Below, in pieces: positions 1-7,135 of a stretch of 64,000 bases of DNA. Under the pieces are notes generated by a model that had not been told where the DNA came from, ran no database searches, and worked only from the letters and a program-made list of their open reading frames with translations. The position numbers and the translations under genes were made by a program. Location of the stretch: NCBI GenBank assembly GCA_000719025.1, contig JODP01000013.1, positions 612,159 through 676,158 on the forward strand. Direction: 5' to 3'. Each line of letters begins with the position of its first letter. Position 1 is the first letter of the stretch. The stretch is from Kineosporia aurantiaca JCM 3230. Lineage in GTDB: Bacteria; Actinomycetota; Actinomycetes; Actinomycetales; Kineosporiaceae.

Positions 1-1
1 G

Positions 2-403
2 ATCGACCAGGCCCGTTCGGCCTTCACCGGGGACGCGACGGTCGCCCAGGCCCTCGGGTCCTTCGTGCCGGACTGGCCGGACGCCGAGGTGCGCACCCTG
101 CTGGCCAAGTTCGGCCTGGGGGCGCGGCACGTGCTGCGCGGGGCGGGCTCGTTGTCCCCGGGCGAGCGGACCCGGGCCGGGCTGGCGCTGCTGCAGGCCC
201 GCGGGGTGAACCTGCTGGTGCTGGACGAGCCCACCAACCACCTCGACCTGCCCGCGATCGAGCAGCTCGAACAGGCGCTGGACTCGTTCAACGGGACGTT
301 GCTGCTGGTCTCGCACGACCGCCGGATGCTGGAGGCCGTCCGGGTGACGCGGCGCCTGGCGGTGTCGGCGAAGGACGGCGTGGGCACGGTCACCGAGTCC
401 TGA
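2..403 (+). CDS. ABC-F family ATPase, C-terminal part (5' end outside window)
   Basis: The reading frame is open from the first bases, so only the last ~133 residues are present. They hold the end of a second ATPase cassette: an ABC signature of the LSPGERTR type, the Walker B block LLVLDEPTNHLDL and the switch histidine in LLLVSHDRRML. DEPTNHLDLP is typical of the duplicated-ATPase ABC-F proteins, which lack membrane segments and act on ribosomes (translation factors or antibiotic protection) rather than in transport. The missing 5' part prevents assignment to a subfamily. The DNA ligase gene follows on the same strand after about 80 bp. Confidence 0.9.
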   Translation: MDQARSAFTGDATVAQALGSFVPDWPDAEVRTLLAKFGLGARHVLRGAGSLSPGERTRAGLALLQARGVNLLVLDEPTNHLDLPAIEQLEQALDSFNGTLLLVSHDRRMLEAVRVTRRLAVSAKDGVGTVTES

Positions 404-485
404 CTCCCGGAACCCCCGGCCCGCTCCGGCCGGGCCGTGATCTTTCGAAGTGTTCTTGTCGGTGGTCGCGGGCAGAGTAGGACCC

Positions 486-2075
486 GTGCTCCTCACCGAG
501 ATCGCGGCGGCCTCCGAGGCCGTCGCCGCCGCCTCCGCCCGGCGCGAGAAGATCGCGCTGCTGGCAGCCTGCCTGCGTCAGGCCGCCGGGGCCGACGCGC
601 CGGTGGTCGCGGCCTGGTTGTCGGGTCGCACGTTCCAGCGGCGCACCGGGCTGGGCTGGGCCTCGCTGCGGTCGGCTCCCCCACCCGCGGCGCAGCCCAG
701 TCTGACCGTCCGCGAGGTGGACGACGCGCTGGCCCGGGCCTCGCTGCTGACCGGGCCGGGCTCCAGCGGTGAACGGCAGCAGATCGTCACCACCTTGCTG
801 ACCGCCGCCACGGCCCCCGAGCAGCGCCTGCTGAGCGGGCTGATCTCGGGCGAGCTGAGGCAGGGGGCGGCCGCCGGGCTGATCGTGGACGCGGTGGCCG
901 CGGCCGCTGGAGTTCCCCTGGCCACCGTACGCCGGGCCCTCGCGGTGCACGGCGACCTCCCCGATGTGGCCGCGGCCGCGCTGGAGGGTGGCGAGGACGC
1001 GCTGAACGCCTTCCAGCTCTCGGTCGGGCGGGCCCTGGCCCCGATGCTGGCCGCGCCTGCTCCCGAACTGGGCGCTGCGCTGGCGAAGACCGGGCCAGCC
1101 GGCGTGGAGTGGAAGCTTGACGGCGTCCGGGTGCAGATCCACCGGCAGGGCGAGGAAGTCGCGGTCTTCACCCGCACGCTGGACGACATCACGGCCCGGG
1201 TTCCCGAGGTGGTCGAGGCCGTTCGCGGGCTCGACGTCGCCGATGCCATCCTGGACGGCGAGGTGATCGCCAGCACCGCTTCCGGGCGGCCCGCCCCGTT
1301 CCAGGTCACCTCGGCTCGAGTGGCCCGGCGTGACGTCGACACCGCCCGCGCCGCAACCCCTCTCGGCCTGACCTTGTTCGACGCGCTGCACGTCGACGGC
1401 GACGACCTGATCGACCTGCCGGGCTCCGGCCGCCGCACTCGGCTCGAGACCGCCGCCCCTTCCCTGGTCGTCCCGCGCCACGTCGTGGAAGACCCGGAGA
1501 ATCCGGAGGAAGTGGCTGCGGCCGAGGCCTTCTCGGCCGACACCCTGGCCCGCGGCCATGAGGGCGTGGTGGTGAAGTCGCTGGCCTCGGCCTACACGAT
1601 GGGCCGGCGCGGTGCCGGCTGGGTCAAGGTCAAGCCCCGCATCACCCTCGATCTGGTCGTACTCGCGGCCGAATGGGGGCACGGCCGACGCACCGGCAAG
1701 CTGTCCAACCTGCACCTCGGCGCGCGCGACCCGGAGGGTGAGTACGGGCCGGCCGGGGGTTTCGTGATGCTCGGCAAGACGTTCAAGGGCCTGACCGACC
1801 AGATGCTCGCCTGGCAGACCGAAAAACTGCAGGAGCTGTCCGAGCGCGAGTCGAAGTGGGTGGTCCACGTCCGCCCGGAACTGGTCGTCGAGATCGCCTT
1901 CGACGGTGTCCAGCGCTCTCCGCGCTACCCGGCCGGCCTGGCCCTGCGCTTCGCCCGGGTCCTGGCCCACCGGCCGGACAAGCTCGCGGCCGAGGCCGAC
2001 ACGATTTCAACTGTCCGCAGCCACCACGTCGTCGAGGAAGACAACGACACGGCCGAGGAAACGGAGCGGGTTTGA
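486..2075 (+). CDS. ligB: ATP-dependent DNA ligase (LigB-type)
   Basis: Seals nicks in duplex DNA using ATP, as an accessory to the NAD-dependent replicative ligase of bacteria. At 529 aa it is close to mycobacterial LigB. The N-terminal DNA-binding region (about 1-200) precedes the nucleotidyltransferase core. Motif I is EWKLDGVRVQ, with the adenylated lysine near residue 210; motif III includes ILDGEVIA, motif IV EGVVVKS and motif V WVKVKP. The OB fold follows. I chose GTG at 486 because the protein then begins LLTEIAAASEAVAA, where the family normally starts; the frame is open from 450. The next gene overlaps the stop, which suggests co-transcription. Confidence 0.92.
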   Translation: MLLTEIAAASEAVAAASARREKIALLAACLRQAAGADAPVVAAWLSGRTFQRRTGLGWASLRSAPPPAAQPSLTVREVDDALARASLLTGPGSSGERQQIVTTLLTAATAPEQRLLSGLISGELRQGAAAGLIVDAVAAAAGVPLATVRRALAVHGDLPDVAAAALEGGEDALNAFQLSVGRALAPMLAAPAPELGAALAKTGPAGVEWKLDGVRVQIHRQGEEVAVFTRTLDDITARVPEVVEAVRGLDVADAILDGEVIASTASGRPAPFQVTSARVARRDVDTARAATPLGLTLFDALHVDGDDLIDLPGSGRRTRLETAAPSLVVPRHVVEDPENPEEVAAAEAFSADTLARGHEGVVVKSLASAYTMGRRGAGWVKVKPRITLDLVVLAAEWGHGRRTGKLSNLHLGARDPEGEYGPAGGFVMLGKTFKGLTDQMLAWQTEKLQELSERESKWVVHVRPELVVEIAFDGVQRSPRYPAGLALRFARVLAHRPDKLAAEADTISTVRSHHVVEEDNDTAEETERV

Positions 2076-3046
2076 CCACCGAGCACGAGAGTCCCCAGAT
2101 CCCGGCGAAGACCGGCGCCCCGGGCAGGAGCGGCGCGGCCGGCTCTGCGGATGCGACCGGCTCTGCGGATGCAGCTGGCCAGAGGCAGGCAGCCGTCGCC
2201 GAGGGGGGCGCCCCGGCTAACGTCCAGGCGAGAAACAAAGCGCATGCACGCCCCGGCACGCACCACGACAGCCTCGCCGGAGACACGCCTTCCCAGCACG
2301 AGGGGCGGCTCATCCTTGCCGAGGTCCTGCTCTTCCTCGGCGCCGCGCTGCTCGGCGGGTTCGTCCTGATCCTGATCCTCGTCGCGACCGCCCTGCCCGA
2401 CGTCCCCACGATCGACCACAACATCTCCACCGGCCTGCACGGCTACGTGCTCGACCGGCCCCGTCTGGACGACGTGCTGACGGTGATCGGCCACATCACC
2501 GAGCCGTTCGTCATCCGGGCGGTCTTCCTGATCCCGGCGTTCCTCCTCTGGCGCCACGGTGCCCGCCGGGCGGTGGCCTGGATGGTGACCACCCTGGTGA
2601 TCGGCGGCACCCTCAACCCGCTGATCAAGCTGCTGGTCGAGCGCTCCCGCCCGAACCTGCCGGACCCGATCTACCTGGCCTCGGGATCCAGCTTCCCCTC
2701 CGGTCACACCACCAACGCGGTGATGTTCGCCGGGATCACCCTGGTGCTGCTCGACCCCAGCCTGCGCCACCACGTCCGGCTCCCGCACGAAGGAAGGTAC
2801 GTGCACACCACGCGAGCGCGGATCGCGCTCTGGGTCGGCGCCTTCGCCTGGCCGGTCTTCATCGCTCTGGACCGGCTCGGCCTGGGTGTGCACTACTTCA
2901 CCGACGTGGTCGGCGGCTTCTTCTTCGGCCTGTCGGTGCTGATGATCACCCTGGTCGCGTTCAGCCACAGCAGCACCCTGCAGCTCTGGCCCCGGAAACA
3001 GCGGACCGGCGGAGGCCCGAAAGAAGGCCAGGAGCGCGTGGCTTAG
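2072..3046 (+). CDS. PAP2-family membrane phosphatase
   Basis: Integral membrane acid phosphatase of the PAP2 (phosphatidic acid phosphatase type 2) family, likely acting on lipid phosphates such as undecaprenyl or phosphatidyl phosphates at the outer face of the membrane. The three family motifs are visible: KLLVERSRP, the PSGH motif in SSFPSGHTTN, and GVHYFTDVVGG with the catalytic histidine. About six hydrophobic segments follow a hydrophilic, Ala/Gly/Asp-rich N-terminus with a short GSADA repeat. The start is a TTG at 2072 overlapping the ligase stop (2073-2075), with a GGAG a few bases upstream; this is inferred and a later start is possible. Substrate unknown. Confidence 0.82.
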   Translation: MTTEHESPQIPAKTGAPGRSGAAGSADATGSADAAGQRQAAVAEGGAPANVQARNKAHARPGTHHDSLAGDTPSQHEGRLILAEVLLFLGAALLGGFVLILILVATALPDVPTIDHNISTGLHGYVLDRPRLDDVLTVIGHITEPFVIRAVFLIPAFLLWRHGARRAVAWMVTTLVIGGTLNPLIKLLVERSRPNLPDPIYLASGSSFPSGHTTNAVMFAGITLVLLDPSLRHHVRLPHEGRYVHTTRARIALWVGAFAWPVFIALDRLGLGVHYFTDVVGGFFFGLSVLMITLVAFSHSSTLQLWPRKQRTGGGPKEGQERVA

Positions 3047-3110
3047 GCACGACCGGCCGGGCTCGGCGCGCCGGGGCGTCCGCCTTGACCAGGCCCGGTC
3101 CGAACGCGAA

Positions 3111-3145
3111 GGAGCCCGACCACTCGAACCGAGTGATCGGGCTCC
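3111..3145. terminator. Bidirectional hairpin terminator between convergent genes
   Basis: GGAGCCCGACCACTC and its near-complement GAGTGATCGGGCTCC form a 15-bp stem with one mismatch and a short loop. It lies between the PAP2 gene (+) and the DUF397 gene (-), so it can serve both. Confidence 0.7.
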
Positions 3146-3183
3146 TCAAAACCAGCGCGGCCGGGTATGCCGTCCGAGGAAGC

Positions 3184-3384
3184 TCAGACCAGGTGGTCGA
3201 ACTCGCCCTTCTTCGCACCGTCCAGCCAGGCGTCCCATTCGGCGGGCGTGAACGACAGGACGTCGCCGGTCTCGCCCTCCTTGGAGTAGCGGACCTCGAT
3301 CATGCCGTCGTTACGCCGCATCTCCACGTACTCGTCGCTGCCCTCGGCCCCGCTCGCCTTGATCCACGTGCTGTCGATGCTCAT
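3184..3384 (-). CDS. DUF397 domain protein
   Basis: A 66-residue protein with the DUF397 pattern: W near residue 7, VEMRR, VRYSKE, LSFTPAEWDAWLDGAKKGEFD. These small actinobacterial proteins usually sit next to an XRE-type helix-turn-helix regulator in developmental or regulatory pairs. No such partner is adjacent here, so this copy is an orphan within the window. A GGGGAG ribosome-binding site precedes the ATG. The biochemical role of the family is not established. Confidence 0.85.
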   Translation of the reverse strand: MSIDSTWIKASGAEGSDEYVEMRRNDGMIEVRYSKEGETGDVLSFTPAEWDAWLDGAKKGEFDHLV

Positions 3385-3530
3385 CGCGAACTCCCCGCAT
3401 TCCGGAAATCACCGAACCGGACCAGCGTACCGAGCGGCCGACGCTGGGTCACATGCATTGACCCGACAGTCAACAGCGCTGGTCCGGGCGTCCCCAAAGA
3501 CAATCCCCACCCCATCCGGGGCTTGAGGGC

Positions 3531-4460
3531 TCAGGCGTCGCCGCGGCCCTTGCGGTCGTTCTCCTCGGCCAGGAAGCGCTCGAGTTCGGCGCCCAGTTCG
3601 TCGGCGGTAGGCAGTTCGCCCGGACCGTCGGCCAGCGGCAGGGCATTCGCCTCGCCCGCCACATAGGCGTCGTACTGCTGCTCGAGCGCGCTGACCACGG
3701 CGGCGACCTCGGGCTGACCGGCCACCTGCTCCTCGATGGCGGCGCGGGTCTCGATGCCGGCCTCGATCAGCGTGCCGGTGGGCAGGGTCAGGTCGCCGGC
3801 ATCGGCCAGCGCGTCGACCAGGGCGACCGCCGCGTCGGGGAACTCGGCCTGGGTCAGGTAGTGCGGCACGTGCACCGCGAAGCCGGCCGCGTCCTTTCCG
3901 GCCTGACCGAGCCGCAGCTCCAGCAGACCGGCCACGTTGCCCGGCACCTGCACGTTGCCCGACCAGGTGTTCTTGATGTCGATCAGGTTCTTCCGGGTGG
4001 CGTGCGCCGTCATCCCCGCCGGGCGGGTGTGCGGCACGGCCATCGGGATCGCGTGGATGCCGAGGGTGAGCCGCACGTCGTAGTGGTCGACGAGATCGGT
4101 CACCGCGGCCACGAACCGTTCCCACTGGATGTCCGGCTCGGGGCCGGTCAGCATCAGGAACCCGTGACCCTGGACATCTTTGACCTCTTCGAGCACGAGC
4201 TGCGGAGCCTCGTAGCTCTCCCAGTGGTTCTCCATGAACGTCATGGGGGGACGGCGGGCCCGGTAGTCGTACAGCTGGTCCACGTCGAACGTGGCCAGGA
4301 CCCGGTGCTCGAGCGAGCTGAGCAGGTGTTCGCCCGCCAGCCGCCCGGCGTTGCCGGCATCGATGAAACCACCGAGGGCATGCACCAGGACGGGCCGGTC
4401 GAGAGCACCGGCCTCCGGCTGCTCCTCGGCGAGCGTGTAGAGATCCCGCGGATCCAGCAC
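3531..4460 (-). CDS. PAC2-family protein
   Basis: 309 aa. The protein opens with LDPRDLYTLAEEQPE and GGFIDAGNAG and continues with YDYRARRPPMTF, LILTGPEPD-like and HAIPMAVPHTRP segments, the pattern of actinobacterial PAC2 proteins (named for similarity to eukaryotic proteasome-assembly chaperone 2). Actinobacteria with proteasomes commonly have these genes; any role in proteasome assembly or proteolysis is inferred from the family name. GTG at 4460 was chosen because a GGAGGA lies seven bases upstream; a longer open frame to 4568 has no such site. The C-terminus is acidic and charged (FLAEENDRKGRGDA). Confidence 0.8.
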   Translation of the reverse strand: MLDPRDLYTLAEEQPEAGALDRPVLVHALGGFIDAGNAGRLAGEHLLSSLEHRVLATFDVDQLYDYRARRPPMTFMENHWESYEAPQLVLEEVKDVQGHGFLMLTGPEPDIQWERFVAAVTDLVDHYDVRLTLGIHAIPMAVPHTRPAGMTAHATRKNLIDIKNTWSGNVQVPGNVAGLLELRLGQAGKDAAGFAVHVPHYLTQAEFPDAAVALVDALADAGDLTLPTGTLIEAGIETRAAIEEQVAGQPEVAAVVSALEQQYDAYVAGEANALPLADGPGELPTADELGAELERFLAEENDRKGRGDA

Positions 4461-4650
4461 GTGCGTCCTCCTCCATGGCCGGGCGCGGCTACCACCGTCG
4501 CGCTGTGTGCTCGTTACGGGCCGTTCGCGACATCGCCGACACAGGCATCGACGTTCCGAAACGGGCACCCGGCAGGTATAACGCTACCGGTCCGTCGCTG
4601 AATCCCCGACCGGGCTTCCACCTTCAGCGAACAGCCTGCCCCAGGACCGG

Positions 4651-4691
4651 AAGGGCCGCCCACCGGTGGGGAACACCGGTGCACGGCCCTT
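4651..4691 (-). terminator. Hairpin terminator after the PadR gene
   Basis: An outer stem AAGGGCCG/CGGCCCTT and an inner stem CACCGGTG/CACCGGTG are separated by a 2x2 internal mismatch, with a GGGAA loop. It lies just 3' of the PadR gene and upstream of the PAC2 gene (both minus). The rest of 4461-4733 shows no gene. Confidence 0.65.
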
Positions 4692-4733
4692 CCTGCGGAT
4701 CACCCGGACGCTCGGCCCGGGCGACCGCCCTGG

Positions 4734-5852
4734 TCACTCCGGGTCGCCGGGCTCGGTCTGGACGTCGCCGCCCGACCCGTCGGCTCCGTCGGACCCAGCG
4801 GTCGGGACGCCGGACTCGTCCTCGGCGAGGATCCGGTAGATCCGCCGCCGGGCCTCGTCCAGAGCCTCCCGGGCCCGTTCGACCTGCTCGTCGGAACCCA
4901 GCTGGGCAACCTGCTGGGTGGCCTGACCAAGCGCGCCCATGCCCTGGAACAGGGTCATCACCCGATGACGCTGGCCGGGACCGGCCATTGCCCAGGGCTC
5001 CGCGTACTCGCCCGGGTTCTCCCCCACCGTCGCCGCACCGGCGTCGGTGATCGAGAAGACCTTGCGGCCGCCCTCCGTGTCCTCCGCCGTGATCAGCCCC
5101 TCGTCCTGCAACTGCTGCAGAACCGGGTAGACCGATCCGGGGCTGGGACGCCACAGGCCGCCGCTGCGCTTGGCCAGCTCGGTCATGATCGCGTACCCGT
5201 GGTAACCATGCCGAGGCTCTTCGGCCAGCAGCGCCAGGATCGCAGCGCGGACGTTGCCGCGAGGACGACGCCCGCCCCTACCCCGGCCCGAACCACGTCC
5301 GGGACCGTCACCGCCGGGACCGAAACCACCACGGCCGAACCCACCGGGACCGAACCCACCCGGGCCGAACCCGCCGGGACCAAATCCCCCCGGGCCGAAA
5401 CCGGGCCCACCCGGACCGAACCGGCCGGGACCGCGTCGCCCCCCGCCGAACCGGCCATGGCCAGGGAACTCGTCCTGACCCTCATCCTCCGGGAAGTCGT
5501 TCGGGTCGATATTCCGGCCCCGAGCCGCCCGCGGGCCGAACCCATGTCCGTACCCCGGACCAAAACCAGGGCCAAAACCGGGCCCAAAGCCGGGACCGAA
5601 ACCGCGCCCGCCCCGTCGACCACCTCGGCCGCCACGCGGGCCACGGGGACCACGCTCGTCCTCCGCACTGCCGTCCGGGGAACCCCAGACCGGGCTGCCC
5701 GGGTTCTCATCCTCGAGACGCGCGTCCCGAAGCCGTCCACTCATCTCTTCTGCCTGCATCATCTGCCGCTCCTTCCACGCTCTGGCCCGCGCGAACGCCG
5801 GCCCTCCGGCCCGCAACCGGGCCCTCATCGCTTCCTTGGTCTGCCTGTCCAT
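4734..5852 (-). CDS. PadR-family transcriptional regulator with Gly/Phe/Pro repeat region
   Basis: 372 aa. The winged-helix PadR domain spans about 200-290 (VRAAILALLAEEPRHGYHGY, LWRPSPGSVYPVLQQLQDEGLI), followed by a helical region (about 300-350) that would form the dimerisation part. Ahead of it, residues 66-185 are low complexity: a GFGPG array at 84-102, an acidic spacer, and a GGFGPGGFGPG array at about 145-180, flanked by Arg/Gly clusters. N-terminal glycine-rich extensions occur in some actinobacterial PadR proteins, but this one is long and regular. PadR proteins usually repress their own gene and a neighbouring stress or transporter gene; a TATCG-rich site lies just upstream. AGAAGGGGG precedes the ATG. 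Confidence 0.85.
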   Translation of the reverse strand: MDRQTKEAMRARLRAGGPAFARARAWKERQMMQAEEMSGRLRDARLEDENPGSPVWGSPDGSAEDERGPRGPRGGRGGRRGGRGFGPGFGPGFGPGFGPGYGHGFGPRAARGRNIDPNDFPEDEGQDEFPGHGRFGGGRRGPGRFGPGGPGFGPGGFGPGGFGPGGFGPGGFGRGGFGPGGDGPGRGSGRGRGGRRPRGNVRAAILALLAEEPRHGYHGYAIMTELAKRSGGLWRPSPGSVYPVLQQLQDEGLITAEDTEGGRKVFSITDAGAATVGENPGEYAEPWAMAGPGQRHRVMTLFQGMGALGQATQQVAQLGSDEQVERAREALDEARRRIYRILAEDESGVPTAGSDGADGSGGDVQTEPGDPE

Positions 5853-5867
5853 GGCCTTGCCCCCTTC

Positions 5868-5902
5868 TATCGATGTGTTGACGATATATCGGTAACGTAT
5901 CG
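5868..5902 (-). promoter_or_regulatory. Probable PadR operator/promoter
   Basis: Within 35 bp upstream of the PadR start there are three TATCG boxes (5868, 5887, 5898), one of them inside the perfect palindrome CGATATATCG (5882-5891). The segment is AT-rich in a GC-rich setting. The position fits autoregulation; the protein-site pairing is inferred. Confidence 0.45.
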
Positions 5903-6309
5903 CTGTCGAGATTGTTCCCGGGACTCGTGGGGAGCTTGCCGAGAGGGGGCACGGACGTGTGGCTCGGATTGATGTGGTGGAGATTGCTGGCCGGCAGCTC
6001 GGGTGGAGGTCGGGTCAGGTGGGACGAGAGTGGTCGAGTAGGCGGAGCCAGTGAGAGAGAAGGGGGTGCGGCGAGTGGCGCTAGGGGTGGATCGGAAGGG
6101 AGCGGGCGAGCCGGGGTGGAAGCAAACCCCGGGGAGCGCTCGGCCGGAGGGACATTGAGTGGGGACGCTCGAGAACAGGAGCGCACCGTCGATGAAGGGA
6201 CGCCCGCGGAGACGCACGTCGGAGAGAGAGGCGCCCCGGGGTGAGACGCAGCAAGCCCGCGGATGACGCAGCGAGGGGCGACGACGTCGCGAACGGATGG
6301 ACGCTCAAG
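5903..6309. other. Purine-rich intergenic stretch, no gene seen
   Basis: About 400 bp in which the plus strand is strongly G/A-rich (runs such as GGGTGGAGGTCGGGT and GAGAGAGAAGGGGG). Open frames exist on both strands but are Arg/Pro/Ser-rich with no recognisable domain and no ribosome-binding site, so I treat it as non-coding. Confidence 0.5.
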
Positions 6310-6535
6310 GGGTTGCGTTAGAACGGGACAAGCCCAGCCGCGAACGGAAGACGCCCAACGAGGTCACGTTAAGAACGGGGACAGACCCAGTCGCGAACCG
6401 AAGGACGCCCAACAGGTCACGTTGAGAGCGGAGACAAACCCAGCCGCGAAACCCGAAGGACGCCCAACAGCTCGCGTTGAGAGTGGGACAAGCCCAGTCG
6501 CGGACGAGGGTGAGGCGCAGAGGGCGCGGGTCGAG
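6310..6535. repeat. Degenerate tandem repeat, about 52-bp unit, four to five copies
   Basis: Successive units share the core ACAAGCCCAGYCGCGAA followed by GGACGCCCAACA and then GTCACGTTGAGAG-like sequence. Units are 51-55 bp; three are well conserved and the last one or two degenerate. The array starts where the C39-like pseudogene loses its homology. It has no spacers and is not a CRISPR. Confidence 0.65.
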
Positions 6536-6614
6536 GACGGGGAGAGCAGCCCCGGCGCGCGAAGACCCGCAGGGGGTTGTGCGTCCAAGGTGGTGGGCAG
6601 GGAAAGAAGATGAC

Positions 6615-7135
6615 CATCTCGTGGTCGCGGTCAAGTTCCGTTAGTTCCCCCGCGCGGACCGCCGCCGTCAGAGTAGTGACCGCTACGCAGGTGTAATCCG
6701 TTGTCTGGCAGTAGTAACGGGCCTCCCGCACGTCCGGCTCCACCAGCCAGCGGACATACCCGTCAGCCGGTTCACCACTCCCCGGCCCGGACGGCAGAGG
6801 CCGCAGCATCGGTGAGAAGCCGGCCGGAGGGCGTCCAGCCCTCCCATGTGACCTTGACCGCCCCGGAGGCACGAGCGTCCTCAATCACCGCGGCGACCAC
6901 CGACGTCCGGTCTCCGACCGCGTCCACAATTTCAGGTATGCAGTTTTCACTCGCCGTTCGCGTTGATGGTGACCACCAGGCGCGGGTTCTGACGGGTGCG
7001 GTCCGGCTCCCGCCAGCGGGCCAGAACCTCCGCCCGGGTCAGGCGTTCCAGGCCTGAGGGAATCCGGTCCCGGTCGAAGGCGAGGCCCTCGAAGGCAAGG
7101 ACATCAGCGGTGAGGACATCAGGGGTGGGCGTCAC
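6615..7135 (-). pseudogene. Decayed peptidase-C39-like protein gene
   Basis: Three pieces of one actinobacterial C39-peptidase-like family protein lie in three frames. The first starts at GTG 7135 and reads VLAFEGLAFDRDRIP, RLTRAEVLARW, NPRLVVTINANGE before a stop at 6947. The second frame holds IVDAVGDRTSVVAAVIEDARA and VTWEGWTP; the third holds GFSPMLRPLPSGPGSGEPADGYVRW, cut here into YVRWLVEPDVREARYYC, QTTDYTC and LTELDRDHEMVIF. At least two frameshifts separate them, and homology ends near 6615, where the family would continue for a further ~200 residues. The residue after the TTDYTC cysteine is valine rather than the usual glycine. The GTG overlaps the upstream phosphatase stop as GTGA, so the intact gene was translationally coupled to it. 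Confidence 0.7.

Noticed and set aside
390..1970. Long open frame on the minus strand opposite the DNA ligase gene
   Set aside because: Its product is Gly/Arg/His-rich with no domain, while the plus strand carries all ligase motifs; it is a frame shadow typical of very GC-rich genes.
6310..6535. CRISPR array
   Set aside because: Units are contiguous and diverge along their whole length; there are no unique spacers and no cas genes.
5912..6613. Open frames in the purine-rich gap and repeat array
   Set aside because: No ribosome-binding site, no recognisable fold, and composition set by the repeats.
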